From Blastomussa wellsi (Eukaryota > Cnidaria > Anthozoa > Scleractinia > Plerogyridae): DNA of 64,000 nt. Of this stretch, positions 48,701 through 60,465 are shown one piece after another. The DNA is taken from assembly GCA_947652115.1 (NCBI GenBank), contig OX393570.1, positions 14,964,464 to 15,028,463 of the forward strand. The letters run 5' to 3'. Both the position numbers and the translations under genes were made by a program. Position 1 is the stretch's first letter, and the number at the start of each line of letters is the position of its first letter. Under the pieces are notes generated by a model, which was given only the letters and a program-made list of their open reading frames with translations, was not told the origin of the DNA and did no database searches.

Positions 48701-50426
48701 GCAATAGCGGAAACCAATTTTTCAATTCTCAGTTGCTTGAACTTTCACTAAGAAAATCATGGTTTTCCAAAGTACAATATTTCTTAATTAATATTCCTTT
48801 TTGTGTTCAGGTTGTGCAGAAGGATATTCAAAAGATGGTAAGTAACCATTTGGTGGCAGAGAAACTATTCTGACTTCTCTTCCTCTTGCCACTATAAAAT
48901 CAGGGAGAAATTAACTTAAGGCATTTATTTGATCAAGGAAGTCACTTATTGCAATGATAGCAAATCTTTCTGTTCGTATAAACAGTCAGAGAACTGCTCG
49001 AACACTGAAACGTTCACATCATGTCACTTGGTGACCTCAGGGCTGTTTAGTAGCTTTTAGTCAATAGTCTCAAAACGAGTCTAAGTATGAAACCAATCAT
49101 ATTAAAACGTGTTTTACCTTCAAGTTCATTTTCATGCAAAGCAAACTCATTTTCCTATGAATAGTTTTGCACTTAGACTCGTTTTGAAACAGAGGTTAAA
49201 GGGAACTCGGAAATGGCGTATTGTTGTAGATGGAATAATGTTTTTTGTTGAGATTGTGTATTAATATGATTAATTTGCTTTTACTGGATTAATTTACAGC
49301 TACTGAGATTCAGAATATTCAGGTAAGATTCCTATACGATTTTTTTTATCTAACAGTATATACTCTAGAATTTTGACGTTTTTTCTTACCTCCCCTAGTC
49401 TTTTGGTATCGCAGCTTTTAAGGGTGGCAACTTTCGCAGGGTCGCTATTGGATCGAGTAAAATAGTCATGTCATTGTACCCTATGTGAGCTGATCCATCT
49501 AAACAAAAACCGTTTCTATGCAGAATAGTCAAGTCTCCATACGAGCCTAGTGGCTCATCAGGCCGGAGCTTATCCTAGGTTTCCTTAGCACGAAGTGACA
49601 GAAAGTATTTCTACCCCCCCCCCCCCTTTGATGGGATGCTAATCCATCGCAGGGCAACTCCCCCTCCCCCATCCGCAGCATTAAATGCGCCCCGGTACCC
49701 ATTTATACACCTGGGTGGAGAGAGGCACTACTGTGAGAGTAAAGTGTCTTGCCCAAGAACACAACGCAGTGCCCCGGCCAGGGCTCGAACCCGGACTGCC
49801 CGATCCGAAGTTCAGCACACTAACCATTAGATCATGAGGTTATTTTGATTGTTTTGTTTCAGATCGCCGAAGGTGATGTTTGCCGCGGCCTGAGGATTCC
49901 GATTTACATGATTTTTCCACGTCTCTTCACATGCCCGACCTTGACCACTGGCAACTTCAAAATAGGTATAATTAAACTTGTATGAAATGGGCTAAATTGC
50001 AAGAAACTTAAGCCGAAACTGAGCGTTCTTTGGAAAACAAGTTTTGACTTCTCAAACTTTCCAAGTTGGACGCTGGGGAAAAAGACTAGTAGCTTTGATC
50101 GCAAAATCTACGATGAGACAATCAACTTAAAAAGTTCGTAGAAAATGCTGGGTAATGTTACCAAAGCGTCTCCAAGGCTGGAAAAACACGTCAGCCAAAT
50201 CTGTCACTGTTTGGCATCGGATTGGCTGAAAAGATGTTCCTCTTTGACCAATTATAAAGCTCCGCGAGCAACCAAGGTGAATACTTATTAATTTTTCGCT
50301 TTAGCCGCAATGTTATTCCATTTAGCAACGTTAACTATAGTAACGAAACGTCAGCTCTTGAATCTCTTTACGGTGGCCAATTCACGTTATCGACCCAGTT
50401 GATAAAACCAAATTATATTGTTATAC

Positions 50427-50467
<41 letters not shown>

Positions 50468-50596
50468 GTCTCTATAGTATCATTGACTTGTTGTCGTTGT
50501 TGTTGCCTTTCAGAGTTCGAAGTCAATGTGGTAATAGTACTTCAAGATGATCATCTTATTACAGAGAACTTCCCAATTAAAATTATTAGAACTTAA
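39795..50596 (+). CDS. VPS26C: VPS26C (DSCR3), Retriever complex subunit, complete, eleven exons
   Basis: VPS26C is the arrestin-fold subunit of Retriever, which with the CCC and WASH complexes recycles integral membrane proteins from endosomes to the cell surface. Exons: 39795-39848, 43067-43260, 43939-44038, 46217-46297, 47876-47950, 48061-48141, 48251-48320, 48811-48837, 49300-49322, 49863-49965, 50514-50596. Together they give 296 codons plus stop (human 297). Landmarks: MEGAVNLQLSAKSVGVFEAF, ETYHGVFVNIQ, SIELQLVRVETCG, GDVCRGLRIPIYMIFPRLFT, VNVVIVLQDDHLITENFP. All junctions are GT/AG except intron 2, which has neither and fits ATACC...TTTAC (see findings). Start: the only ATG giving the conserved first strand EIRLKRVNKIYY. 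Head-to-head with NAA50, with a minisatellite in intron 1. Confidence 0.97.
40040..40264. mobile_element. MULE-like MITE with 9-bp target duplication, second copy
   Basis: The ends cattctcatccccagaggcc and ctctctggagacgagaatg are inverted repeats of the same family as 23394-23721. The bases ttgcaaatg precede (40031-40039) and follow (40265-40273) it, another perfect 9-bp duplication. It sits in VPS26C intron 1. Confidence 0.85.
40786..43035 (+). repeat. 61-bp minisatellite, about 35 units
   Basis: The unit reads ttaagtcttgacaggtgtat, then agatttggtggttcgcttga, then ctcagtagcggatgttattag. Units vary at a few linked sites: gacaggtgtat, gatagatgtat or gacagatctat; cggatg or tggatg; and a 60-bp form with ggtgttcacttg. 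Edge units (40786-40830 and 42960-43035) are diverged. It fills two thirds of VPS26C intron 1 and stops about 30 bp before exon 2. It is not a CRISPR array: there are no unique spacers. Confidence 0.95.
43355..43510 (+). repeat. Dispersed repeat, copy 1 (Penelope-like tail candidate)
   Basis: The stretch gtcagctctcgaatctcttt through cagcaccacagtttctttag recurs almost unchanged at 50343-50465. It lies in VPS26C intron 2. The association with Penelope-like elements is from memory of similar sequences and is tentative. Confidence 0.6.
44818..45480 (+). repeat. Clusters of GGGGCTTAT...GGAGG repeats
   Basis: Two clusters (44818-44960 and 45350-45480) repeat words of the form ggggcttatattcggagg four to five times each, separated by about 390 bp of AT-rich sequence. 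They lie in VPS26C intron 3. Origin is unknown; probably a decayed transposon with internal repeats. Confidence 0.6.
46298..47875. other. VPS26C intron 4, no gene seen
   Basis: A 1.6 kb intron between two firm exons. The 182-codon plus frame at 46109-46657 is VPS26C exon 4 extended through both splice sites. A TAAAA-rich stretch at about 47325-47345 may be a LINE tail. No gene is seen. Confidence 0.6.
49062..49220. repeat. Hairpin MITE family B, copy 2
   Basis: The segment from agtctcaaaacgagtctaag to ggaactcggaaatggcgta matches 7714-7889, including the right end gggaactcggaaatgg. The left terminus is eroded. It lies in a VPS26C intron. Confidence 0.75.
49554..49845 (-). mobile_element. tRNA-derived SINE, copy 2
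   Basis: On the minus strand it begins tgatctaatggttagtgtgc (A-box) and has gggttcgagccctgg, a near-perfect pol III B-box. It continues with cttgggcaagacactttact and a C-rich run at 49613-49626. It aligns along its length with 24952-25215. It lies in VPS26C intron 9 and is not a functional tRNA gene. Confidence 0.85.
50343..50465 (+). repeat. Dispersed repeat, copy 2
   Basis: Near-identical to 43355-43510 over about 120 bp (ctctttacggtggccaattc through accacagtttctttagaaac). It lies in the last VPS26C intron. Confidence 0.65.
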
Positions 50597-51800
50597 AACA
50601 GTGCTATTGTGACTGAAAACTCAGTAGAGAATCCCACTAACACATCTCAAGGATTTCTAGGTCAACTTGTTAACCAATGCATTGCCCATCACACTATTTA
50701 TAAAGAATCTTAGATGTGCTGGAATACATGTACGATCAAAAAGTTGTCACAAAAGCATTTTAACAAAATAGCAATGACTCGGCGTTCTTTCCTGAAGGAA
50801 AAGCTGTTAGGAATGTGAACAATATACAGAATCAATATTTTTATATAAATAAAAAAGACATGATTATATAAAGAAAATAAATGAAAATGTTTCGTGAAGT
50901 ATTGTTGGAAATTCGATGCCTGGTTGCTGAAAGGCTTGAAAACGCTATCCATGGGGTAAATTTGCATGCCGTGAATAATAGACCAAGTGTTGACAACCCA
51001 ACCATACTATCAAAGGCGCGTGAAAAATCCAAAACAACTGCAAAAACCCGCGGCGGTGCGCGGCGCTGAGTAAGCAAAACTCCGCAACGCCGAGTCTGGC
51101 AAATCCCACGGTGCTGAGTCAGCAAAACTCCGCGACGCCGAGTCTGGCAAATCCCACGGTACTGAGTCAGCAAAACTCCGCTACGCGGAATCTGGCAAAT
51201 CCCACGGTGCTGAGACTACTGAGTCTGCAAAACCCCAGGGTGCCGGCTAAGTCTGCAAAACTTCACGATGCTGAGTCTTGCGATTTCTATTGGTTAAAAA
51301 ATGTTTGGTGGCAATTAAGGCCGCGCATGCTTAACGTATTATCGTTACACAGGCACTTGAGTTGCGAAAGTATGAAACAAAAGAATGCGCTGAATCAATG
51401 TGAAGATTTTATAACTTTGTTTTCCCCGTGAGCTATTTTTTCTTGGTTATTTACTTTGCACGTTACGGGTGTTTTTTTTTTCTTTTTCTCTTTCTTCACT
51501 TCCATTTTTTTTGTTAATTCCTTTTTAATTTAAATCGTTATTCAAATTTTATTGATTGTTTTGGTGTTTTCGCACACACTTTGCAATTAATTTTTCTGGA
51601 GTGCGAAGCTAGCAAGGTATCCAGTTAGATGACGTGATACCAAAGCGAGCGCTAATTGTTGTCTAATTAAGGTTCTGTTTGTGACGTAAATGAGAGACGT
51701 TCATTTCCAATAGGTCATTTCGCGGCAACTTCTGACCGAGTTCAGACGCGTTTGTCGCAACTCTCTACAGTCGATAAATTCGCTATTTAAAGTCGAAAAT
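50597..51800. other. Intergenic region after VPS26C
   Basis: Contains a 3-4 unit GC-rich tandem repeat (51068-51275). Poly(A) candidates for VPS26C are the aataaa words at about 50848 and 50876. No coding sequence is recognised; the 110-codon minus frame at 50841-51173 is the tandem repeat translated. Confidence 0.5.
51068..51275 (+). repeat. About 47-bp tandem repeat, 3-4 units
   Basis: Units of the form gagtctggcaaatcccacgg, then tgctgagtcagcaaaactcc, then gcgacgcc repeat with decay towards the right. It is GC-rich relative to its surroundings. Confidence 0.8.
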
Positions 51801-51862
51801 TCGATAACGTGGAATCGAAGGAAAAATCAGAAGACTCTTACAAACAGTCATCCGAGAAAGAG
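51740..51862 (+). other. Probable 5' UTR exon of the repeat-protein gene
   Basis: A donor (gag then gtaaga) follows at 51863 and the next acceptor in register is at 53737. In the frame that would join the coding exon there is a TAA at 51788-51790 and no ATG after it, so this exon would be untranslated. The left border is unknown and the evidence is a single good donor in a GC-richer patch. Confidence 0.35.
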
Positions 51863-52245
51863 GTAAGAGAAAGCTTATTGTTTATTTAAATTTGCACTAA
51901 GTTATATTTTGGGTACAGATCATTTTGGTTGTGATGCTTACGCGGCAATGATTCAAATTAAAAGAGACCGCCTCGGGAAACTCGCGATCCACTTTAGGAA
52001 CAAACTTCGGCCTATAAAATGATAGAGTTGTTTTTCGTATTCAGTGAACAATTTCAAATGAAACAGAACAGAATCGAGAATTTTGACCGTTTAAAATTTT
52101 ACATGGGGTAAGAAATTTAACCAAATGACGTAACACTGGCCATAATTAATTATAAACGATATTATATTATGCAATTAATAAATTAAATTATCTTAATACA
52201 TTGAAACGTAAAAATACACAAGCTCGCACAACTGCAGGCATGTAA

Positions 52246-53660
52246 GTACACCCAAAGAGAATCACACACGCCAACGACAAGTGGACGTACGGACAAATTC
52301 GCCTGCATACACGTTTCCGCACGCAAACACAAACGAGCGAAACAGGTATGCGTACGTCATACACTAACTCCAAGCTAACTGAACAACCATGAAAACCGCT
52401 CCACGCGCACGCATACCTGCACAGAATCTCGAAAGCGCACGCACACGCGTACCCACACACGCACTCAGCAAACACGCAAGCAATAACAAACAGGCCAACG
52501 CTTAGCCTTGCTCCATGTTGCATGTTTGATTCTCAGGCTAGGTTCACACGGGACCGGATTGGAACCGATCCGGACCGGAACGGCTTCTGTTTACATGGAA
52601 CCGTTTGGAACCGATCGGATCCGTTTGAAACTGGTCCCGTGTAATCATAGCCTCAGGAAACTGCTGTATACAAAGCGCACGCACCGGATTGAGAATCAAA
52701 AAAGCGGCAAATCACTGAAAAAGCGACTTGTTGCGTTGCGTAGATTTCTCAGAATTTCCGAAATATTTAGGGGCACTTTTGGAGAGCTCATCATTTCCGA
52801 AAGTTTTTCTCAAAACCCCAATTTTCTCTCCAGTTACACGGGGATCTTTTATGACTTGTTTCAATATTAATTATAATAGCGCGAGCATCAGTTTTTACAA
52901 CTTTTACACGTAACGCAACAATGTTGCAACAACGTGCAGCAACGGTATGTTACACGGGACGATTTTTAACGCAACAAAACCAACTCCAACAAAAATCGGG
53001 AAACAATGTTGCAGGTTTTTGAATCGCTTTTAAATTGCCACAACATGTTGCCGCAATAAAATTAATACTATTAATGTTTCGTTAAAGCTCGTCCGGTACC
53101 GCATGTTACATGAGGACGAATGTCAACTCAACAATGTTGTGTTTAAAATCGTCGTCAAAACTCGTCCGTATACTGAACATCACCTTAAGTGAGGGTGTTA
53201 CACAAAACAACTCCACAAAAATTAAGCAGCAGTGTTGCAGGGTTTTGAATCGCCTTCAGATTGCTGCAAATTGGGCATTTTTGCCAGAAGAATAGTGATT
53301 GCGCAATTAGGGACCTGGATGTATGGGGGCAGTATGCTTTCTGGATTAAACAATTGCCATTTTTCAATTTGCAGTGTGGTACAGTATTTTTTGCAGTTTA
53401 ATTTGATATATAGATGATTGGTATATCTTTCAAAGCTTGCGAGAGCACTGCGTTCATAAAATATATGAAAATGAAGGTAGGCTGCCCCCTTAATGGAGCA
53501 ATTTTCGTTAAAAATCGTCTCTTGTAGTAACACTTCTCAGGTCTAACTCTGTCTCTCACTCGTGCAATATCGAGTTGAAAACTCCAACGGAAATTTCATA
53601 TATCCACGCGCCCGTGTATTATTCTATAGATAAATTACCTTGAATATGCTATGGGATTGC
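52246..53660. other. Repeat-rich intron of the repeat-protein gene
   Basis: It holds an inverted repeat at about 52540-52655 (ggttcacacgggacc / ggtcccgtgtaatc) and acaatgttgcaac-rich degenerate repeats at 52915-53230. A fragment at 53565-53640 resembles 58660-58745 (ctcactcgtg, aaatttc, cgcgcccgtg). No coding sequence is recognised. Confidence 0.5.
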
Positions 53661-53755
53661 TAGACTGATCTCGTTTTAGTTATTTCTATTGTTTGCCAGT
53701 TTTCATTAAGCTGAATGTTTTTGTTTATGCTACTCAGGAGCCTCGTTCGGCCTCA

Positions 53756-56700
53756 ATGGAACAACAGTTGCTGAATTACAACATTATTGAACCAGAGCAA
53801 GCTCTGGCCATAAGGCCCTGGCAAGGTCTTAGAGGTAGGTGTTTATAACTATAGTTTCTGTTTTGGGTACGCGGGATTAACTATGTTTCCGTTTTGGATC
53901 CGCGGGATTACGAAGATTAAGTGAATAACGATGATCGCAGTGTGTTTTTTAATTTAAGAAATTGAATTAGGAACACAGTAGATAAGGTTCATAATCATCG
54001 TCATCACCGTCATCATCATCATCACCATTATTATTGTTATTACTTAACAGCAATAATGGAGTTCCCTAAGGTTAATATCAGCACGCACGTTGGAAAAGTT
54101 GAAGGCTCGCTGGATGAACACGAATCAGCTAAAGCAACAGCTACAGAGACAAAAAGTGCCACTGCTGTCCGTGAGGACCGTCCAGTTACGTCCCAGGAAA
54201 ATGAGATAACGGACGTAATGAACTCTCTTGACGTTACCATCAGTAGGGCCATTGGAAATGATTCATCATGTGAGTCAGCTGAAGCACCAGCTACCGTGGA
54301 AACAACTTACAGTAATGAGGATAAAATCAGTGAATGCGCAGGTGAAATCACCGAGAATAACATCAGCATGACCATTGTAAATGATTCCTCTGTAGATGTA
54401 TATAGGACGGCTGAAGCAACAACTACAGCAGCAATGTCTGCCGCTACTACTCGTCTGGAAAGTCTAATCCCAGCCATTGTTGTTACGTCCCCCGAGGGTA
54501 AAATATTAGAATTAATAAACTCTCCCGATACCACCAGCAACATACCCATAGGAAAAGATTCGTTACTGAATGCAGACAAGCCTGTTGGAGTTTCAAACAT
54601 ACGAAAAAGAAAACGGACAACAAGCTCTGAAAATTGCGTGGATGATTCTGGCCATCCGAAAAAAGATGATTCCAGAACTGAGCAACAACTGCCTGATGAG
54701 TTTAGTGAACCACTAACCAAATGCAGTAAACAGAGGGAATTGGACGCTGCTGATACTACTGCTGCTGATACCGTTTTCAAAGACGAATTGTGTAGTGACT
54801 GTCCCATGAATAATTTCCAGGTTAATTTTACACCCAAGCATTTAATGGCGACGGCACAGTTTCCGGAAAGTAACAGCTGCAAGCCCACTGAGAATGATTC
54901 CTCAGTGAGTGTAAAAGAGTCAACTGAAATAATAACAACTCTAGAAGGAACAAGGTACATCGCGGAAAATGAAATCACTAGCCAATGCAGTTCTGATAGG
55001 GCTGAGGGTAAGGAGGCTAACATTAGCACGCCCAGTAAAAATGATTCCTTACTCAATGTCCAAGGGTCCGCTGAAGTAATAGCTATACCAGAGGAAGCAA
55101 CATACATCGAGGAAAATAAAATCCGTCAAGGCAGCTGTGCGAGGGCTGCGAGTACGGAGATCACGATTAGCATGCCCAATGAAAGAAATTCGCCATCGCA
55201 TGTTCACGAGTCACCTGAACCAACAGCTACAGAGGAAATAAGTATTGTCGGCGAGAATAAGATCAGCGACTGCCTTAGTGAAATCGCTGAGCCAGCTGCC
55301 ATTAGCTTTCCCATGGAAAGAGAATTTTCACTTGATGCCAACCAGTCAGTTGAAGCTACAAACGAAAGACGAAGGAATGGAAACAGAAGCTCTGAAAGTT
55401 GCGTTGATAAGTTTGATTATTCCACAAGTGAGCAACAGTCTGATGGCTTCAGTGAGCCATCGAGAGAAGCCAGTTATCCTTTGTTCATGACAGTTACTAC
55501 TCTTCCTAAAGAGTTCAGGGATGCACTTTGGAATAAATATTGCGCTGAGGATTCCAAGCAAAAAGCTGTTTCACGCAAGAATGTATTCGACGTGCCATCG
55601 TTTTGGGAAGTTAACAGCAGCATGCCCATTGAAAAGGACCATTCTCTGGATGTACAAGAGTCAGCTAACACAGTGCCTACAGAGGAACCATCATCCATTG
55701 GTGAAAATAAAATCTCTGGATTCACTAAAGATTTAACTACGTCCATTAAAGGTAACATCAGCATGTCCAATGGAGAGGAAAACGTACGGAAACGAAAAAG
55801 GAAGGAAAGCTGTGGGAAGCACACAGAGGAGTCCAGCCAGCTGAGCGGGGCTCACTCCACATCTGGAAAACAGTTTGAGGAATTAATCGAGCCACCAAGA
55901 AAATCCAAACGGAAATGTAACGTGGCCTTTGCTACTACTCCCGTGATACAGTTTGCCGAAAGTAACAGCAACAAGCCCACTATTAAAGATCATTCACTGG
56001 ATGTACAAGAGTCAGCTTATTCAGTAGCCACAGGGGAACCAATTTACGCTGGTGACAATAACATTTGGGAATGCACCTACGATGTCGGTGAGTCCGGCGC
56101 TGAAGCTAACATCAGCAGGTCCATTGAAAATGATTCTTCATTAGGTGGGCAAATGCCAGCTGAAGTATTACCTACGCCTGAGGAAACAAATTACATCGGA
56201 GAAAATAAAAACGGTCAAAGCAGCTTTGATGGGTCTGAGGGTACTGAGGTTAAGATCAGCATGATCAGGAATTCGTTAGTGTATGTCCAAGAGTCCGCTG
56301 AAGAAATAGCTACACAGGAAACAAGTATCTTCGGAGAGAATAAGATCAGCGACTGTCCTTATGAAATACGTGAGACACGTGAGGCTACCATCAGTTTGCC
56401 CATTGAAAGGGAATATTCATTGGATGCCGGCCAGTCAGTTGAAGCTACAAACAAAAGACGAAGGAATGGAAAGAGAAGCTCTGAAAGTTGTGTTGATGAG
56501 TTCGATCATTCCGCAACTGGACAACAATCTGATGACTTGAGTGAGCCATCGAGAAAAGCCAGTTATCCTTTGTTCATGACAGTTACTACTCTTCCTAAAG
56601 AGTTCAGGGATGCACTTTGGAATAAATATTACGCTGAGGATTCCAAGCAAAAAGCTGTTTCACGCAAGAATGTTTTCGACGTGCCATCGTTTTGGGAAGT

Positions 56701-58416
56701 TAACGGCAGCATGCCCATTGAAAAGGGTCATTCTCTGGATGTACAAGAGTCAGCTAACACAGTACCTACAAAGGAACCATCTTCCATTGGTGAAAATAAC
56801 ATCTCTGGATGCTCTAATGATAATGCTGGGACCGTTAATAGTAACATCTGCATGTCCAATGGAGAGGAGAACCTAAGGAAACGAAAAAGGAAAAGAAGCT
56901 CTGACAAGCTCGTGGATGAGTCAGACCAGATGAACGAGGCTCAATCCACTACGGTACAACAGTTTAAGGAATTTATTGTGGAGCCACCAAGAAAATCAAG
57001 ACGGGAGTGCAACATGGAAGGAGCTGCTGCTTCTACAGTCTTCAAGGATGAAATGGGCAACAATGAAAGTGAGAAGGATAGCGGTGCTCATCAAACCGTC
57101 TCTGGTCAAGATTCTTCTAAGGTGCGAAATCCAGTTCAAAATGCTCTGGGGATGTGTACTAAAATCAAGAAAGACGAATTGACAGGGCCCCTTGATCCTC
57201 CGGTCTCTGGTGTTGACACACCCGACACCAAGGGATACGTTCATTACTATCTGAGGGCTGCTTATCAACTCTTGTTTGGTGCTGGGCACCAGGCTCCAGT
57301 CGTTTCTACTCCACGTGAAAGCATCACCCATCAGTCTCAGGTTAGAATAGAGGTTGCGCACGTGGTTTTCGTTAAATTGCTATTTCGTTTAAATGTTAGT
57401 TCCTTCAGGGAGATTCTTAAAGAATTTATATGTATATTGTTTTTACCTTACAGGATCCGGGAACTGCAGAGCCGTCGAAATCCAGTGTTAACAGAGCTCG
57501 CCGAAGACGAGTGCAGAGAATTTGGAACGGGAGAGAATTTGTTCCCGAGGTAAGAGTACAGGAAAAAAAAGAACATGCTTTCTGTTTATTTTTAGTCACT
57601 GTCTAATACTACATTCACACTATGCTGAAGACTGAAACATGTTGCCCTGATAAAAGTGGTTATGTCAGGCAGTGGATTGCATTCTGAAGGGATCACGGCA
57701 GTTGTAGTGATTGAAACATCTAACGTATTCTGTTCATTCCGTGCCGACAATGTGAAGCGGTATAATAATAAATTGCAACTGTTATGTCGTCTCAAAATAT
57801 GAAAAACTTATGTTGTCTTAACATCATCTATTCCACAGGCTCAATCAGCTCCCTATTTGCGGAGATTGCGACCAAGAAGAAAGTAAGACCAGGAGCAGGT
57901 CGTCTACGTTCATGGCAGAATGTTCCTGGAGCCATGAACATGTTTTTTTTATTTTATTTCCTCAGCCTGATTTGTGTAAATATAAGCAACATCTTTCTAC
58001 TTGGTGAGCGGGTAAAAATAACTTTAAATAACCCAAAAACAAAAGAAAAAAGCTACAAATTTCAAAAGAAAAAGAAAAAAATCTAAAAAGCTTTTAACTC
58101 CCATTCCCTTATTACGATTCACCCTGACCCTAATCTATACTACTGCAGTAGCCTTTAACACCCAACTTCCCCATTACCTCTGATCCTCTCCTACCCCAGA
58201 AACATCCCCTTAACCCAAACCTTGCACTGCTACCCCGACTGACCCTTCCACTCCCCAGCCACTACATCAAACAAGTTTCCCTACCCCACAAATGTCCCCC
58301 TATCCCCGTAAATCCTCACTTCCCCAATACGTCCGACTGAAAAATAAAATAAATAAATAAACGCCCTGGCAGAACACTTGAAGACATATATTGTTTCAAT
58401 TTATTGTCGTCAGGTG
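53756..58416 (+). CDS. Large Ser/Thr/Glu-rich repeat protein, lineage-specific, function unknown
   Basis: Exons: 53738-53834 (ATG at 53756), 54051-57340, 57454-57549 and 57839-57882, with the stop TGA at 58415-58417 one base into the next exon. This gives about 1170 residues. All sites are GT/AG and phases agree up to 57882. The 3.3 kb exon is a patchwork of two repeat types: about nine copies of an acidic unit (GENKIS...ISMPIE...SLDVQESAE) and five of a basic unit with a nuclear-localisation-like NxRKRKR or NKRRRNGKRSSESCVD followed by QQ...FSEPxRK. A block of about 1.08 kb (55350-55790 and 56430-56870) is nearly duplicated. The C-terminus is very basic (RARRRR, RRLRPRRK). The exon at 58414-58565 is open in another frame for 49 codons with a coiled-coil pattern, suggesting an alternative end. 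No known domain; probably nuclear. Identity unknown. Confidence 0.7.
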
Positions 58417-58565
58417 ATCTGGAGGTGAAAAAGTTTAAAAACCAAAACGAAAACAAACTCATGCAAGTAGAAATGATGTTAGAAAGACAAAGAATTATTC
58501 TGGAAAATGTAAAACTGGAAAAGATGAAATTAAACTATGTAACCATTTTTCAACAATGTTTGTGA
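58414..58565 (+). CDS. Possible alternative last exon (coiled coil)
   Basis: After a good acceptor (gtcgtcag at 58413) the second-base frame is open for 49 codons to TGA at 58563-58565, reading LEVKKFKNQNENKLMQVEMM, then LERQRIILENVKLEKMKL. This is a charged helical pattern of the type that ends many DNA-binding adaptor proteins. Splicing directly from 57882 puts it out of frame, so use as coding sequence needs an unseen exon of suitable length or a different donor. Confidence 0.4.
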
Positions 58566-59025
58566 AATCTCAATATTTAGATATCTCGGTGTTAACTAAT
58601 ATTTGTTGCAATTAATTTCTGACTCCTATCAGTCATAGAGGATAGTACATGGCCGCGCGGACATGCGCTCACTCGTGAAATATCTTCCAACACTCGAAGA
58701 GAAATTTCGTATCTCCAAGCGGCCATTTAATATTCTATTTATTATATAAACACCAGTGAACTTCCAAACCTTTTCACTTTTGCTTGGAAAGGCGCGATTT
58801 ATTGCATGCATAACCATAGTAACGGTGTTATCTTCACGTGTGAAGATAGAAAGATCGCGCGAAAGCTCACCTGGTATTTCACTGCTGTTTTTATAATAAA
58901 ATCAAAATGTAAACCGATTTCCAAGTTTACATACTAATGAACGGGAGAAATGCGTTTAATAAATCGATTCAAACCGTGCAAAAGAACTATCATTTTCCAT
59001 GCATGCAAATACTAATTAATAATGG

Positions 59026-59166
59026 TAATAGGACTGAGTGGAGTCCAATTTGGTCTGTAATCATACGAGTGATTAACAAAATCGGACGACCGCGAAGCGG
59101 GAGTCCGATTTGTTAATCACGATTTTGATTACAAACAGAATTGGACGACACGATGTCCTGTTATCA
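59026..59166. repeat. 141-bp hairpin MITE
   Basis: The arms gagtccaatttggtctgtaa and ttacaaacagaattggac pair, as do gattaacaaaatcggac and gtccgatttgttaatc, around cgaccgcgaagcggg. The outer ends are taataggac and gtcctgtta. Confidence 0.8.
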
Positions 59167-60064
59167 ATTAATGATAACCATTACAATTTCCGAAAAACAA
59201 AAAGTTTTCCTTGAAAAAAGTAAAATATGATAATTACAATTTCCGGGAATACAGTAGAGACATTATCGTTATAAAGTTATAAATTCCGTCATTTTGGAAA
59301 AGCCCCAGCTGTGAAGGGTAAGACTTTGTTGCTATAGTGATTGTTTTCAATGTGGTGATTGGTGGATTTAGCTGACAGGAATTAAAATGATTGTCTTATG
59401 TAACTGTCCGATTACAGCCAACTGTCCGATTACACTGTCCGATTACAACTTTGCAGATTAATTAATGGAAATACAGCAGTTTATGCACCAATCAGTTGTG
59501 AGGGAATTGTAATGATTATGATTAAATGCCGCAATGGGATTGAAATTTCATGAGTAAATCACGTTTAGTCCAACAAAGATTTGCCGCAATTGGTTTGTTT
59601 TTATCTGAAGTCTTTAAAATTCTGAAATCATGATAAGTGTTAACCTTACAAAGCTACTGTTTTGCGTGGGTTTTAGGTTTTTCCGTAAAACCGAACGTTC
59701 TACGTTATAAAGTTGTCAAAAGTAAATGAAGAACTAGCTAAAAGTTTATTCAAGCGGAAGTCATCACTCCACATTGTACCCGAGAGTGCGCGCGCTTATC
59801 TGTTCATTTATCGTTTGAAAGCACACAGGTGAACTAAGACCAACAAACTCGTTTTCCGCGAAAAATATGTTTTCCAGACAAATGATTTTTATTCAGTTGT
59901 AAAAAGTAAATCAAATAAATTATTTATAGTTATGTCACAATTTGGCAAGGTAAAGTTCTTCAGTCTTCGCAGTCATCTATTCCTTTTGGGTGATTCAATT
60001 CTTCTATGATCTTTACTGGCCATTGAAGATCCATAACTGGAAACAATGAATGCCGCTTATGTTT

Positions 60065-60465
60065 AAAGGGAACTTCCACTCTTGATGGAAGCTGACGTTG
60101 AATGTTTAAATAATGCCTTACTCCTTCTTTTATCCGATAATTACGATTTACAAGCTTTAAAAATTCCCGCGGACCGCCATTTTGGATTTTATGTCGTGTA
60201 ATGAGCTAAATGATAAGCTTGCGTGGTTGTCCAATTGTTTCACACAAAAAATCCTCTGCTTTCCTAACAATAGCCGCAGCAATAGCACGTCATGAAATCA
60301 AAAATGGCAGTGCGCGGGAAATTTAAAAGCGATACTTTTATTTTTTTGTTGCTATTGAAGGTTATTTCTCCTTCGTCCGCCGAGCGGTAGAATTTGGAAT
60401 TTGGACATTATTGTAAACAAATTAACGTAAATTTGCTTTAAGGGTTGAGGTTCCCTTTAAGTGCA
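60065..60465. repeat. Element-like segment with TTAAAGGGAAC ends
   Basis: tttaaagggaacttcc at the left and gttccctttaagtg at the right form short inverted repeats with TTAA at each end, as expected of TTAA-targeting (piggyBac- or Kolobok-like) non-autonomous elements. The interior is unassigned. Confidence 0.45.

Noticed and set aside
50841..51173. 110-codon minus ORF with repeated QTRR words
   Set aside because: It is a translated GC-rich tandem repeat and has no coding support.
54307..55107. 266-codon minus-strand ORF
   Set aside because: It lies antisense to the repeat-protein exon, whose frame has matching splice sites and phases. The opposite frame is open only because of biased codon content.
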